From NCBI GenBank assembly GCA_907165065.1, contig OU015532.1, positions 43,812,839 to 43,876,838 of the forward strand: 64,000 nucleotides of DNA, in the 5' to 3' direction. The stretch is from Caprimulgus europaeus. Its lineage: Eukaryota; Chordata; Aves; Caprimulgiformes; Caprimulgidae. Both the position numbers and the translations under genes were made by a program. Each line of letters begins with the position of its first letter. The first letter of the stretch is position 1. This document shows positions 1 to 12,900 of the stretch, piece by piece. The notes below the pieces were generated by a model. The model made no database searches. It had not been told where the DNA came from and saw only the letters and a list, made by a program, of their open reading frames with translations.

Positions 1-736
1 TGAGTCTGTTCTCAACAAGGTACTCTAGCCAGTGGGATTTTAATGCACCACAAAGGGATCAGCTGAGTCATATGAAGCAGTTTGATTTCATGAATTCACG
101 TGAAGCACTTTTCTCAGCCTTGGGAAGGGACTCAGAATGGTGCAAGTAAATGTTACCTGACCTGTGCCTGCGCTTTCTTCTCATGCAGTCATGGATAGAG
201 TGAAATTCACTTTGAGCTACTGGGGTTAGGAGACAAGCAAGAACAATAACAGCAGTTCAGACTGGGGAATGCAACAGGAGTTCCCTTCTTACCATTCCCT
301 CTCCTGTGGCAAAACAAGCTGAAGCAGTACACGTGCCCGGGCTGGTGGAGTGGTGTTATCTTTCAAGGAGGACTTACAGGTCAGACAAGGCGGCTGTGGG
401 AGAAGGTTGTGACATAGAGGATTCCTGTGGGTTCTGAGGAGTGCTGTGGAGGTGAGGGGTAGAGTGGTAGCTGGAGGGACTAGAGGAAAATCTGATTATG
501 GCTTATTATAGGAAATAATGGACAAAATAAAATATTTGCTACAACACCTAGAGAACAGAGCTCGGACTATGTGCAGTTGTTAGCAGCAGGCATAGCTAGA
601 TTTGAACTTCTTTTCTTGTAAACTTAACTTTGACAGGAAATGCATTTCTGTTTGTGTCCTGGCTGCATCTCTCTCCCCATGCAAGCTGTGATAAGCAGAG
701 AGCTAACTTTTGCCTGCTTCCTCTTAAATCCATCAG
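1..736 (+). other. MADD: MADD intron (5' part of window), possible exon end at 1-20
   Basis: No secure exon is visible here. The first 20 bases end in CAACAAG followed by GTACTC, a plausible donor, so they could be the tail of the preceding exon; they are too short to prove. The pyrimidine-rich run and AG at 735-736 form the acceptor for the next exon. The rest looks like unique intronic DNA. Confidence 0.4.
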
Positions 737-923
737 CGAGAACCAGCAGTTCCTGAAGGAGGTGGTACACAACGTTCTCGATGGGCAAGGTGTTGGCTGG
801 CTGAACATGAAGAGAGTCCGACGGCTGCTGGAGAGCGAGCAGCTCCGTGTCTTTGTGCTGAGCAAGCTGAACCGCACCATCCAGTCAGAAGAAGACGCTC
901 GACAGGATGTCATACAGGATGTG
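737..923 (+). CDS. MADD: MADD exon, post-DENN region
   Basis: The translation starts [20 protein letters not shown] and runs through a [15 protein letters not shown] stretch to RQDVIQDV, characteristic of MADD. The exon starts with the last base of a Ser codon after a polypyrimidine tract and AG at 736, and ends with GTG before a GTCAGT donor. The 187 nt join in frame to the exon at 1085. The Ser-Ile-Ser read upstream in the open frame is probably intron read-through. Confidence 0.92.
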
Positions 924-3900
924 GTCAGTGCTCAGCTCAGCAGGGTCCTTTACCTGGTGTCTGCTGAGGCTCATTTCATAGAAAGTGTTTGTTAAAAGCT
1001 GATGTTCTAGCAGTTCTGGAATTTGTGTTCTTGAATTCCTTTCTCACTCCTGAAGCAGGGCCACTGACAGGGTTCTCGTTGCAGGAGGTCAGCCGCAAGG
1101 TTTACAAGGGCATGCTGGACTTGCTGAAGTGCACCGTGCTGAGCCTGGAGCAGTCGTATGCAAACGCTGGCCTGGGAGGCATGGCCAGTGTCTTTGGCCT
1201 GCTAGAGATAGCACATACTCACTATTACAACAAAGGTAAGAAAAGTGTTAAGGACCAGACAAGATCCTTATTCTGAAGGTAGCTGGTCTGTGGCTTCTGG
1301 TATTTCAGGGGTTTTTTTACAACACTTTCAAAATAGGTGAGAACTGTATCACTGTTACCAAAACCTTACAAAGCTTGAAACCATTCTCTTGCACACATGG
1401 AACCAGACCAAAGCAAAATAATGGCCATACTGATGTTTGATTGAAAATGGAAACTCTGCAGCCAGATACAAAACCTGGGACTTTTACAGGTGAAGTGGAA
1501 ATTCTGAGAGTGAGGACCTTCAGCTGACACTGTCCCAACCACAGTCTTGGAAAGTTATTACAGACAACCTGAATAGAGAGGGAGATATTTCTAATGTGGA
1601 ACCATAAGAGACTTACATCTCACCAGCCACCTTGCATTACACAATGATTCTTATATCACTAAGTACTCTTAGAGAGGAAAGTCTGAAAATACTTCTTTAT
1701 TTCTCAGCTTTTCCTTAAGATCTGATTCTTAATGCAAAATAAGAAAACACATGTGTAAGGAGAAAGAGCAAAAGATGTCAAAAAGCTACCTCTCTACTTA
1801 ATATCTGACTCAGCTGTAATCTGAAATGATGAAAAGCTCTTTATTTCATTGTAGCAGAGGAGTAACATCTACTAAACCCTTTACAGTTGGTGTTCTGGAT
1901 GACTTGCATCAGGGATTTTATGAGTTGGCTTAGATGTCCTGTGAGCAATGTGTTCATTTCCAAGCATTGTTAGAATGCTGAGGAAGGTCAGGGAGGCTGT
2001 GCTCGTGTAACAGTCCTGAGCGTGGGGAATAAGCTGATCGTGGTAATTATAAGCCTTTTAGTCTGACACTGGTCCTAGGCAAAATTTTAGAGTGGCTGAT
2101 GTAAAACTCAATGGTTTTAGAGTGAGGTCATGCTAATGTAGTGCCAGATACCATAATTTGATGGGAAGTAGAGTTTACTCAGTAAATTAATTGTGGTCAC
2201 AATAGACAAAATTTGATACAAACTTTTGAAGCCTTGATACAACTTTGAAGGACTTATCTGATTATTGCATGACATCTTGATTTATAGTAAAATTTTAGCT
2301 ATTTGGTATGTTTTACCTGTTTTCAATGAGTTGATCTAGGTATTTTGAGAAATGCTTCACAGAGATTAGTGCTTATCTTAATGTTATTTGACATACAGTA
2401 GTGATCTAGTAATCCTGAAATTGTTTGGTTTGCATATGATGTATGCAGTTTGAACAGGACATGGTGGATATAGGCTATTTGTCTAGAGGAAGCTGAATCT
2501 TAATAAAGCATGGTTGTGATTAATTTATTTTAATATGGCCAAACTGAGGGCTTGTGCTTAGGATCAAGGACAGCTGGTGATAATAGCAGGATTGGGAACT
2601 ATGTCCTAGGAAGCAATGTCTCTGAAAATGGCAGCTGTGTGTGAACTTCCCACTGTTTACTGTGTCTGTAAAAACGGGAGAGGGGGGCACTGGGAATACA
2701 GATTTGGGGTGCAGCTACTGTATTGTCTCTGGATATGTCAGTAATGACCCACTGCTGAGGTAGTGCTTCCAGTTCTCATCATCACCTTGTGAAAAATTGA
2801 GGGGATTTCTGAAAAGGCTTACAAGGGATTGGGAAAACCCTTTTGCTCTGAAAGATGGTGTGTTCAGTCTGTTGAATGTCAGGTGTTGATTGTTTTCAGT
2901 TATTAGCTAAATGGAAAGGTGTTGCTGATAGCAGAATCTTTAATCTATTGGACAAAGGCATCACAAGATCTAGTGGTGCCACAAATTTGGATATAAGGAT
3001 ATCAAATTTTGACTATTAGCGTTGTCAGCTATTGGAACAATTTGTGCAGGATTGCAGGAGGTTCTTTACAAAAAGCCTAATTTTAATTATTCTATCCTGA
3101 AAGTTTTGCTGTAATTCAAGCTGTGGGGTTTGAAACAGAGAAATAATCCAAACTGCCTTTGGGGACATATGATTACTGTCTTGGAGAATGATGGAAGAAC
3201 TATAGCTGATAGTTTTTTGGGGGTTTTTTCCTAACTGAAGTTTCATTTAGTGTTACCCATCAAAGGTGATTGTATTTGTCATCTTTTCACTGCGAGAGGA
3301 GCTTGCTTATATTCTAGATGTGATGTTCTTGGTAGTTTGGGCAGAGTTGTTTACTTTTACACGACTCAATAGAGGAGATACTACAGTCACTGTGTCAAAG
3401 GAGATTCCTAGGTTGCAAATATACAGGAAGGAGAGAGTTTGAGTAGCCTAAAAACAGCACTCTGGCTTTCTTCTCTGCTGGTTCCACCAGTGTGTCAGAC
3501 TATCTGCAAGCCATGGTGACCTACAGGAACAAATATGGGACTGAGCTGTTTCAGTGCCAGACTTAATGATTTGGGTGAGACCATCTGTCTGATCTTCCTT
3601 TTCCTGCTCTCATTTCCTTTTTCCTTATGTTTTTTCTTTCTTTTTTCCAACACTCTTTTTTTTCTTTAAAGAACCAGAAAAAAGAAAACGAAGTCCAACG
3701 GATGGATCTGTCACTCCGGTTGGCAAGGATCCTGCGTCATCACCAAGAGTGGAGCCAAAACCTGCGATGCAGCTGCCGGTACCTCAGCTGATGCCAAAGG
3801 CACCGAGCCCTGCAGGCAAAGGGCCAAGGGAATTTGACACAAGGAGTCTAAAGGAAGAAAATTTTATTGCTTCCATTGGTGTGTATTGAGGTGCATGTGA

Positions 3901-6900
3901 AGTGCAGGAGGGAATTCTGTTTTGGCATTAGGTTCTATTTGCATTCTCTCCATTTTAACACACTACATTGCTGCTGTAACATGCTTCATTTACACCTTGG
4001 ATCACAAGGAACAATCATATGTTCTCACTCTGCTCTTGGATAAACTATCCAAGGCAATTTTCTCCCAGAAGGTTTCTAATCTTAATTGTTTCTGAATTTC
4101 ATTACACTTTAGACAACTTTAATTTTTGCGCTGTGATTGATGTTTTCAAGCAACAGGAAATAGCAAAAGGGAGACAGGGCCAGCAGGACTTTGGAAAGGG
4201 CAACTCTGGAAGGGACTACATGAAACAAAAGTTTTCTAATCATTGCTGACTACCTGTGCATTATCTAGATTACATCCTGATAGAAGTGGGATCCAGGATC
4301 TGCTGATTGTGAATAATAAAAACTGCCAAAAAGGTTTTAGTTGTAGTTATACAGTTTCAGTGAGCAGGACTGATGGATCTTCCTTCTATGCAATAGCAAA
4401 CAGAATGTGTGTTCTTCTAAACAGCATCTGCTAGGCTGGTCACTGGAAATTTTCCCAGTCTAATTTCCTAGCTGGTATAGCTTTTCCCTATGTCTGGGAG
4501 AAAGTTAGAGGTAGACTTCAAGCTGTTTTATCTAAAAAAAGCTTTACACATTATTTTGGGGGAAAAAAAAGAAAAAAGAGAAAAATATTTGCTTGAATCT
4601 AACCTGCTATGGATTGTTTACAAGAGAAAAATACCATCAGCATATGAGAGAAATTCTTTGTCAACTCTAAAAATATGGCATGTTAAGTTATAGCCATTGC
4701 TTCTTACAGCCTGTTGGAAATAACTTTTTAATGGAATCATTGTATGAAAGAGTAATCTTCTGAAAGCAGCATGCCAGTGTGAGGCTGTACCTGCAGGATG
4801 GGGCATGAGACAAGAGAATACATGTACTGGGCAGGTATGGGGCAGCAGTGCAGACATTCATTCTTACACCCACATAATCGCTGCGGGCTGCGTGGTGTCG
4901 AGTCCTTCTGAACTGATACCGAACCCCTCTGACTTGATTTGTGTTCTTGTTTCAAGAGATAATCTGTGGAGGCAGTTGCTTACACTGACTAGTCTTGCAC
5001 ACCATTTGAAAAGCTATCAGGGAGCTAAAAGAGATTCAAATTTCCAGCACTGTAGTTTAGTGGTTTGGTTTGCTCTGGGTATTTAATTTCTCTAGAAAAG
5101 AGAAGTATGCTTCTGACACAACTAAGAATGAAACAGACACTGTGCCAGCGTTCTTTTAAAGAATGGGGAGAGATCTTTGGATTGGACTGCTGAGACTACT
5201 CCTTTCCCTCAGATGAAATTAAAGCCTCACAGAAATGGAAATGATAGAGATCAGACAGTCCATGTTTCTAAAGCATCATGAGAACTGCTTCTCAAAAGAA
5301 GTGCTGCTTAATATGTTAACTACTGTTGCCAGAATATTAGCCTTAAACAGAATCACAGAATTGTCTCAAATGGAAAAGACCTTTAAGATCATCAAGTCCA
5401 ATTATTAACCTCACACTGACAAGTCCCCAACTAAACCATGTCCCTCAGCACTGTGTCTACACAACTCTTAAATACGAAAAAACAGTCTTCAAGGATAGGT
5501 TAATTCTTATTAGTGGTTCTGATGCTTTAATGATTTCCACTTGTCTCTGATGGAACTAAGGTATGAGAAGGATATGGTTTCACCAGAACGGATCAGAGTT
5601 GGAAAGACTTGAGTGCTTTTTCTGGAGCCTTTTTTTCCTATCTGGTTTTGTCTGTCACCAAGATCCATGAAGTAGTATGCAAGTCAGTCTTTAAGAAGTT
5701 GCTGTAAAAACAATGTAGTTGCCATATTCATCTGAGTCTTGAGATCTAGAGTGAAGGGAATTTCTCTTGTGTTGCAGGAAGATAATTAGAGCTGCTTGGC
5801 TGTTATACTTCCTTTATGTTCTGTGATGGAACTGTCAGTATAAGACAATACTTTGGATATACAGGACCAGAGTTAGTCATAGCTAGGCTGAAATTCCTTC
5901 TGTAGTGAAATGCAAACTTTCTCATTCAAACTAACTTCTTTAGAGAAGAAGCATTTGGTAAACATCTACATGTTGCTAAAACAACAAAGTATTTGTAAGT
6001 AATTCCATTTAAACATGAGAAAAACTCATGTTTTCATGAAGATTATCCAACACTGGATCAGGTTGTCTGGAAAGGTTGTGGATTCTCCATCTGTGGAGTT
6101 CGTGAACACCTGACGGGACATGGTCCTGCAGTAGCCTGCTCTAGTTGACTCTGTTTTGAGCAGGGAGGTTTGACTAGATGATGATTCTATGATCTTCAGA
6201 GCTCCTTTGAACCTCAGTAGTTCCTTGATCCTGTGAAGTTTGGAAGGTGGTTGCAGATATGTAAATAAGACTCTGACTGATCAGATTCATTCTTGATCAA
6301 TGAATCAGTTGCTATTGTATGGACAAGATACAAATTGGGCTGCTAACCTTTTGACATAGTTATAAGAGGAAATACTAGAACGAAAAGTAATTCATCAGCG
6401 TGATGGAGTACAATAATGTTTGGTGCTGTTTGCACTGGCCATACATAAAGTGAATGTTACTATGGCAATTAAACTGCATCTCTGAGATCCAGAGGTGTGG
6501 TAGCTGAATGTGTGCTGTTTTCTGGTACTGCAGGAGCAGTGGCCAGGAGGTTCACAGGGTCTTCCAAAGTTCAGGGGGGCTGGGTTCCTGCCTGACCCTC
6601 TTTTTTTGTTCACTTCTCAGAAAGTTTATGGTTTCTTGTGTACCTCTGAAGTATGTAGGATGCTCCCTTGTAACAGGGCAGGTTGTTGGTATTCAAAATT
6701 CTTATTTCTGAGGTGAAGAGTGCTGGATTTTTATCAGTTGAGGATTGATCTTTGCTGTGCTTTAAAATCTGACTGCTTAGCTGGGAAATTCATCATAAAG
6801 ATGGTGCTTCTAGTACTTTGTTTCCTAGAAGATCATCAATTAATTGCTTGTTTCTGGTGTTCTTGTCTTCTGGGGTTCATGGCCCATCCCCTGTAGTGTT

Positions 6901-9900
6901 GGCTTTTTTGTTAGGACACGGGTGGCTTTAAAGTTGATAGTTAGTAGTTTCTACCTTTACGTCAGTGGTTAGTTTGGTTTATTGCATGCTTTGCAGTAAC
7001 TGTTACTGGAAATGTCACTACTTACTGAAGTTTCCATTGCTACTTTTAAAATAATTGTTTAAGGCTGGCAGATCTGAGTTTTTTGAAACAGAAAAGATTG
7101 TGATACCTAATTTGTCTGCATCAGATTCTTTCTGGACCTGCTGTCCTATTTAGTTCAGACTCATCTAACAAAGTCGTAGGCATAGTATTTTATGCCCCTT
7201 GAGATTATCTGAGGTTTTCCTTTCCTTCTCCTTGAGATTACTCTGAACTACTTTTTCAAAGAAGATAAAATCTAGGCTGTTTTCATGCTCTAGGATATAC
7301 TCTACCCTAAGTTAACAGGCAGGTCAGCTAACAGTAATTTAATGGCAGGTATTGTAGCTTTCAGCCTGGTGGTTTTTAAAGTAAAGCCGTGTAGACTGAG
7401 CACTTAAGAGGCCAGATGTTTTCAGAGGCTTTTGATAAACAAATTCAGTGCATCTTAAAGAGATTGTTGTCTGTACGAGTATGTGCTCAGCTAGATAAGC
7501 CTATAGGATGCTGTTTGGATCCATAAGCAATTTTATCCTATCCATCTGTGTACTTCCAAAAGTTGAAGGAACATCCATCAATCATGAAGCAGATACAGAA
7601 ATCAGTTGGCTAGCAGCTGTCTTTGTAGCTTTTTCTCCCTTGCTGTGTTTGCCTTACTGATACATTTAATGATAATACTTTGGAGCCTTCCTCCACAATT
7701 GTAACACTGTCCTTTTATAGGGGGTTTTTTTTGAGTAGACATTTTGCTAAATAGAACTTTTTTAGAGCCTATCTTGCCCTAATTTCTGCCATTTGCAGGG
7801 TGAGATGGGTTTCTGACGCACTCCAGGTGGCCGTTTAGTTGCGCAGCAAGTTTCCTTGAAGAGCAGTAGAAGAACATTGTATTTCTTTTTCCTTCCCTTT
7901 GGCACTTTTCTAAGAGTATCTTCCTCTGTAGCATTCCCAGCTTTAGCTATACTAGAGAGAGAGGACAGTGCCCAGCGTGCAGAGTCAGTTCAGCACGTCA
8001 GCCTGAATGTTTCCTTGGGCCAACAGGCCAGTCCCTGGAATGATCTGATGTTTCTGAGCAGAGATGATGACTGCATTTCAGAGGGTTTTGAGGAATGTGA
8101 GGGCTAGAAAAGTGCAAGTGCTTCGTTACTATTTTGTCTCAGGGCTAAGCTGCAAATGAAAAGAGTGCATACAGACTTCAGACTTTTTTCCTTTTCTCTG
8201 CATTGTATTCTCTTCTGGAATTCCTTGACTTGACTGCAGTGCTGTGGCCTAATTTGAATTTTAGAAGCTGGCATTAAGCATGACTGACATCTTGCGCATT
8301 TCTTCTTCCCTGTTTTCCTTTCCTTATACCCTGGTAGGAACAAGTGGATGCAGAGGAGTTCAGGTTTTTGCATGTAGGACTGGATAATAGGCAGAGCTAA
8401 GCATTTATTGAGAATGCTGTCAGGTCCTAAATAATTTGTTGTACTTGTAAACTTTATGGAAATTCTTAAGGTATAATACTGGTTAAATATTGTGTTAACC
8501 TACAGTTTTAATTTTCTTGGAATTGCTGCTGCTGCTTTTGTGCCTTTTCCTTTCAATGACATAAGCTAGAGACATTAAAATGTTTCTGTTAATTGGAGCT
8601 TCTGTGATGCCTGTGTTTTGGAGGAATAATTATCTGACAATCCTAAAGGCCTTTCTCAGGAAAGGTGATTAATTGCATTGTATGTGTTCATAATAGCTGT
8701 TTTTCCTTAGTTGGTTCACTGTATGAAGTCATCTCTAACATTTGAATTTGGTAAATGAGAGAGGATGCAGTGCTCAATTCCTAACCTGGATTTCTTGTGA
8801 AATGGTGTTAATTAACCCCTCACTCAGTAGTTGTTGTAATTTTCTGCCTTTTTTTTTTCTTTTTTTTTTGAGTTGAAGGGGTGGGGTTTTTGTTTCAAAT
8901 TTTTTTCCCCATTTTCACCTGTCTGACCAGCTGCTGACTCTTTCTCTTTCTCTCCTGCTTTCAATGCATCTTGGGTAGAATTGTGGAACAAGCACCAGGA
9001 AGTGAAAAAGCAAAAATCTTTGGAAAAAACGAGTAAGGAAATTAAAAAACATAGAAACTGACTCCTCCAGCCTCCCCATAACTGCCAACTCCCCAGGTGC
9101 AGGGTGAGCTTGCATCTATGGCACACAGTTTTTATGCCCACATGAACAAAGTTCTGTAGAGAAAGCCTGCATTATAGAGGAGACCAAACAGATCAGTTTG
9201 CCATATGGAAATTGTGTTCAAATGTCTCGTCTTTTTATTTTTTGTCTTTTTTTTTCTCCCCTCCCCTGAATGTTGCCTTCTTCAAAGAAGGGGAAGCAGA
9301 TATCCTACATCCTTACTGTATCAGATGTATATGGAAGGATTTTAAGATAATCCATCTCCTTTCTTAAAAGTTAAAGACCACTTTTGCTTAACAAATCTTT
9401 GACATGAATATATTGATTAATTGAATGAATGTTACTGGAATGAAGACTTCTCCGTTCCTGCAAGCAATGGGATGGCAAAGTTTGTTATCTGGCATCAACC
9501 ATGAACAGTTGCTGACCACAGGCAGTCTGCAACAAGAAATACTTTTGAGGGGGAGAGAGAAGGTGTATGTGAAGAATTGTATTCAGTGATGGCTGTTAGA
9601 GAACAGCCTCATAATAAGGAATCAACCTGATTTTGGTTTTTATATCTCATGTTAAAGGAGGTGTGAAATACTCTGAGGCTGTTTGCAGAGTCTAAATAGT
9701 AGTCTGAATCTACACAAATCTTAACATCTGTTGAAATATGATATTGAATAAATTATTGACTATATGTTATCTGCAGGTGGAGTACAAGGTTTTGCTCTTT
9801 TGGTTATCACTGTTATAAATAGAGACATGTGGCATAAGGACAATAGCTAGTTTACAATAACCATGATGTGATAGGTGTTTCCTAACCATAAGTGTGGTTT

Positions 9901-12900
9901 CTACTTTGCAGAGCTGATGCCCCTTTTACAGACTGAAAGTTGGGCAGAATTAATAGCTAAAATGAGTGGGTGAAAATGTCCTGACATTCTGACTAGGCCT
10001 GGATTTGCTACATTAGTTTAAGGCTCCTCAGTCAAATACTTAAGTACAAGTGGGCATCTGGAGATAGTTCAGAGAGAATGGGGCAAATTGGGCACCTCTG
10101 CAGTACTGCTGACTGCACTGAAGAGCTGAATTGCTTTCTGCTGAGGTAGGAGTGTGTGTGAGACACATAGCACATGGCACACACCTGCTCTCCTAAACTG
10201 GGCCTTTCACATAGGTGCCTACATTGGGAGGGATAAATTGAGGTTTTAATGTTTTATGTGTATTAGACATACAACTCCATGAAGAAGGGAAGGGGAGGTT
10301 TGTAAGTGCCTGTAAATTGGTAGTGACAACAATGTGATTGCAATTATCATGCTCCTTAAACTCAGTTGTCAGTATTACCCCCAGCTGTCAAATACCTGAA
10401 CTGCTTCAGTCAGTTTCCTTTGCTTTAAAAGTCAAATTGCCAGAAATATACTGGAATTATGTGTTGGGACAGGGAACTCTTAAACTACTTAAATCACATA
10501 GGTGAAGGTTAGTATTCTTGCTGTAGTAATGAGATTAAAAACTTTTTGCTGCATTGTTATTTAGAACTGGAAATGGTAGCCATTTGCATGAGTGGAAATA
10601 GACCTCTAGAAGTGAGCAATGTGTATTTTGTTGGAAAATTAAGTTTCCAAATTCTTCAAAATTATATTTTTAGTTATTTTTATTTTTTTGTAAACTTTGT
10701 TTATACTTTGTTAGAATCTTTGATGATTTGATTTACAGTAACTAAGCCATATGGATTTAGAGGCACGATACTATAACAAATCCAAACACTTTCTGTAAAG
10801 AAACACTTCACGTGGAGAATTGGTGGTTGAGTAGTAAGCTAGTATGGTCTGCACAGCCCGCTTATGGCTTTGCTATTCATGAGTTTACATACCATCTCAA
10901 GCTCACTCCCACAAATCTTTGTATATTATCCTTCTCTCACTCTCTCTCTCCTCCCTTCCCTTTTTCTTTCCTTTTCGCTGTCTTACCCTCTCTAATATTA
11001 CATATAATACAAACATGTTCATAATCCCCAGGTTGTTGTGATCAGTGGTTATCAGAGATAGTGGCATTGTTTGCTTAGGAGATGCTGGATATAGTCATGG
11101 TTATATAACACAAATATTCCAGTTGCTGATCATGTCTTCCTTTACTGAATAGTTGGCAGATATGGATATGGCAGAAGTGTTGCATTCAGTCTCTTCCCCT
11201 TTCTGAGAGTAGTGACGTTCTGTGTACAGTCTATAACACATTCTTTTCTTGCCTCGTTATTTATCTCATTCAGTGCTTATCCAGATTTCTTTTCAGGCTC
11301 TACCTCTCCATCATTCTCTTTTCCTTCTGCCATCCCATCAGAGGACAATAGATGATATGATTCTAGAACTGCATGGAAAATCAAACATAAAGTTCTTTAT
11401 CCTTTTTTTCCCCTTTTTTGTTCTCGGATTGGCGGGTTAATGCATGACTTAAAGCTTGCTGATTCCCTGTCTCACTCCTGACCTGTGTGATTGCCAACTC
11501 TGGAGAGCCATTTGTTAATGTACTTGGGGAATGCTGTGAAGTACAGCATCTTACAGGCTTCTTCCTTGAAATTCTTACTGGTGTAACACCAATTGTCACT
11601 GTTCATGTTCCTCTCATGCGTTGCCTGTTTTTTGCCTGTTAGGTTGCTGTGGGCAACCTCACAAACTCAGTCCAAGACTTTGAGCAAATTAGCTGTTCAA
11701 AAAAGGATTCTGGCTTTAGATAAATAAATATCCTTTAGTTTACTAAGAATAAAGGAAGTGGCTTCCTAGAGTTAAATGGCAACTGCTCTGCATGTGTTAT
11801 TGTAACTGAAAGCTACTTGACCTTTGTCTGTCCTCTTTTCTCTCTTGGATGACTAAAAAAAGGTACTGTGTAGTAATAGTCACTCCTGGGCTATGCCTTT
11901 GGGATATTTGAAATTCAAATTAATGTCTGAAGAATGGCAGATGCGTCCTGCTGGCCTTGTTGTTTACAGTACCAAGGAATAAATAAATTAAAAAAAAAAT
12001 CACAGGAATGAGAAAGCAAATTTGTTTTCTTGGTACTGTTCCTGCTTTCAGTCTGTCATCTACTCTCTGCCATACTGTTTTTTCTTTGTACAGTAATGAT
12101 TTGTTTTTTCCTTTGTTCAGGGCCAGAAGGTGTGAAACACTTTGATTTGGCAGAAACGGATGAGAAAAAATCTCAAATCAGTGCAGACAGTGGCCTCAGT
12201 TTGGCCTCAGGTTCTCAGGTCAGTGGATGCTATGCTTGCTTTATTTATGTGGTAAGAGAGAGGATTCTTCTGTTCACTGCTTAATTGTGGGAAGACTCTA
12301 GGGTTTGAGCGTTCTTGAAAGGCTCATTCAGTAAAATTTCTTCCTCCCTTCCTGCAGGGGACTGATCTTTATGAACTCCTCAATGTGTGACTCCGTGATC
12401 TTTTTGACATGCAGGCAGTAGTTCCCATTTGGCTGGCTAAATAAACCAAGGGAGTGCAAGGCATGTGATTCAAGACCCCAAAGAATGGGAAATGATGTTC
12501 TCTCCTTTTGACAAAACTAATGTGACTTTTCTTCCTGTCCTTTGTATGTTTTGATTGCAGAAGAGTGATTTCGACTCTATTCCTAGCGGAGGACCAGCAG
12601 TTATGGTCCGAAGTACAAGCCAGGATTCTGAAGTCAGCACAGTGGTAGGATATGCCCAAAGTGAAATCCTGGTGTAATTCACTGCTTGCTAAAGTAGAGG
12701 AGGGCATTTTGTGCCTACATTTTGTGTGGTGTGGCTGCACGCTGTCACACGTGCATCATGTGTGTCTGTGAGTTCTCTCTCCAGAGCCCCTGAGTGGGTG
12801 TCAAGCGTGTGTGTCTCACAGCACATACACAGAGCTTTATTAGCAGATTGCATCCTTCACGGATGGTGCTCACTGCTGTTACGTGTCCCTACGTATTGGT

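Larger units (their letters stand above)
3879..8978. other. MADD intron with two CR1 3' ends
   Basis: About 5.1 kb. It contains a minus-strand CR1 tail (about 5347-5490) and a plus-strand CR1 tail (about 6048-6236), listed separately. I see no additional exon matching MADD. The remaining short open frames show no recognisable protein character. Confidence 0.6.

Noticed and set aside
12359-12390. Possible extra MADD exon after a TTCCTGCAG acceptor
   Set aside because: In the required phase it hits TGA after ten codons, has no good donor and matches no MADD sequence; the flanking exons join directly.
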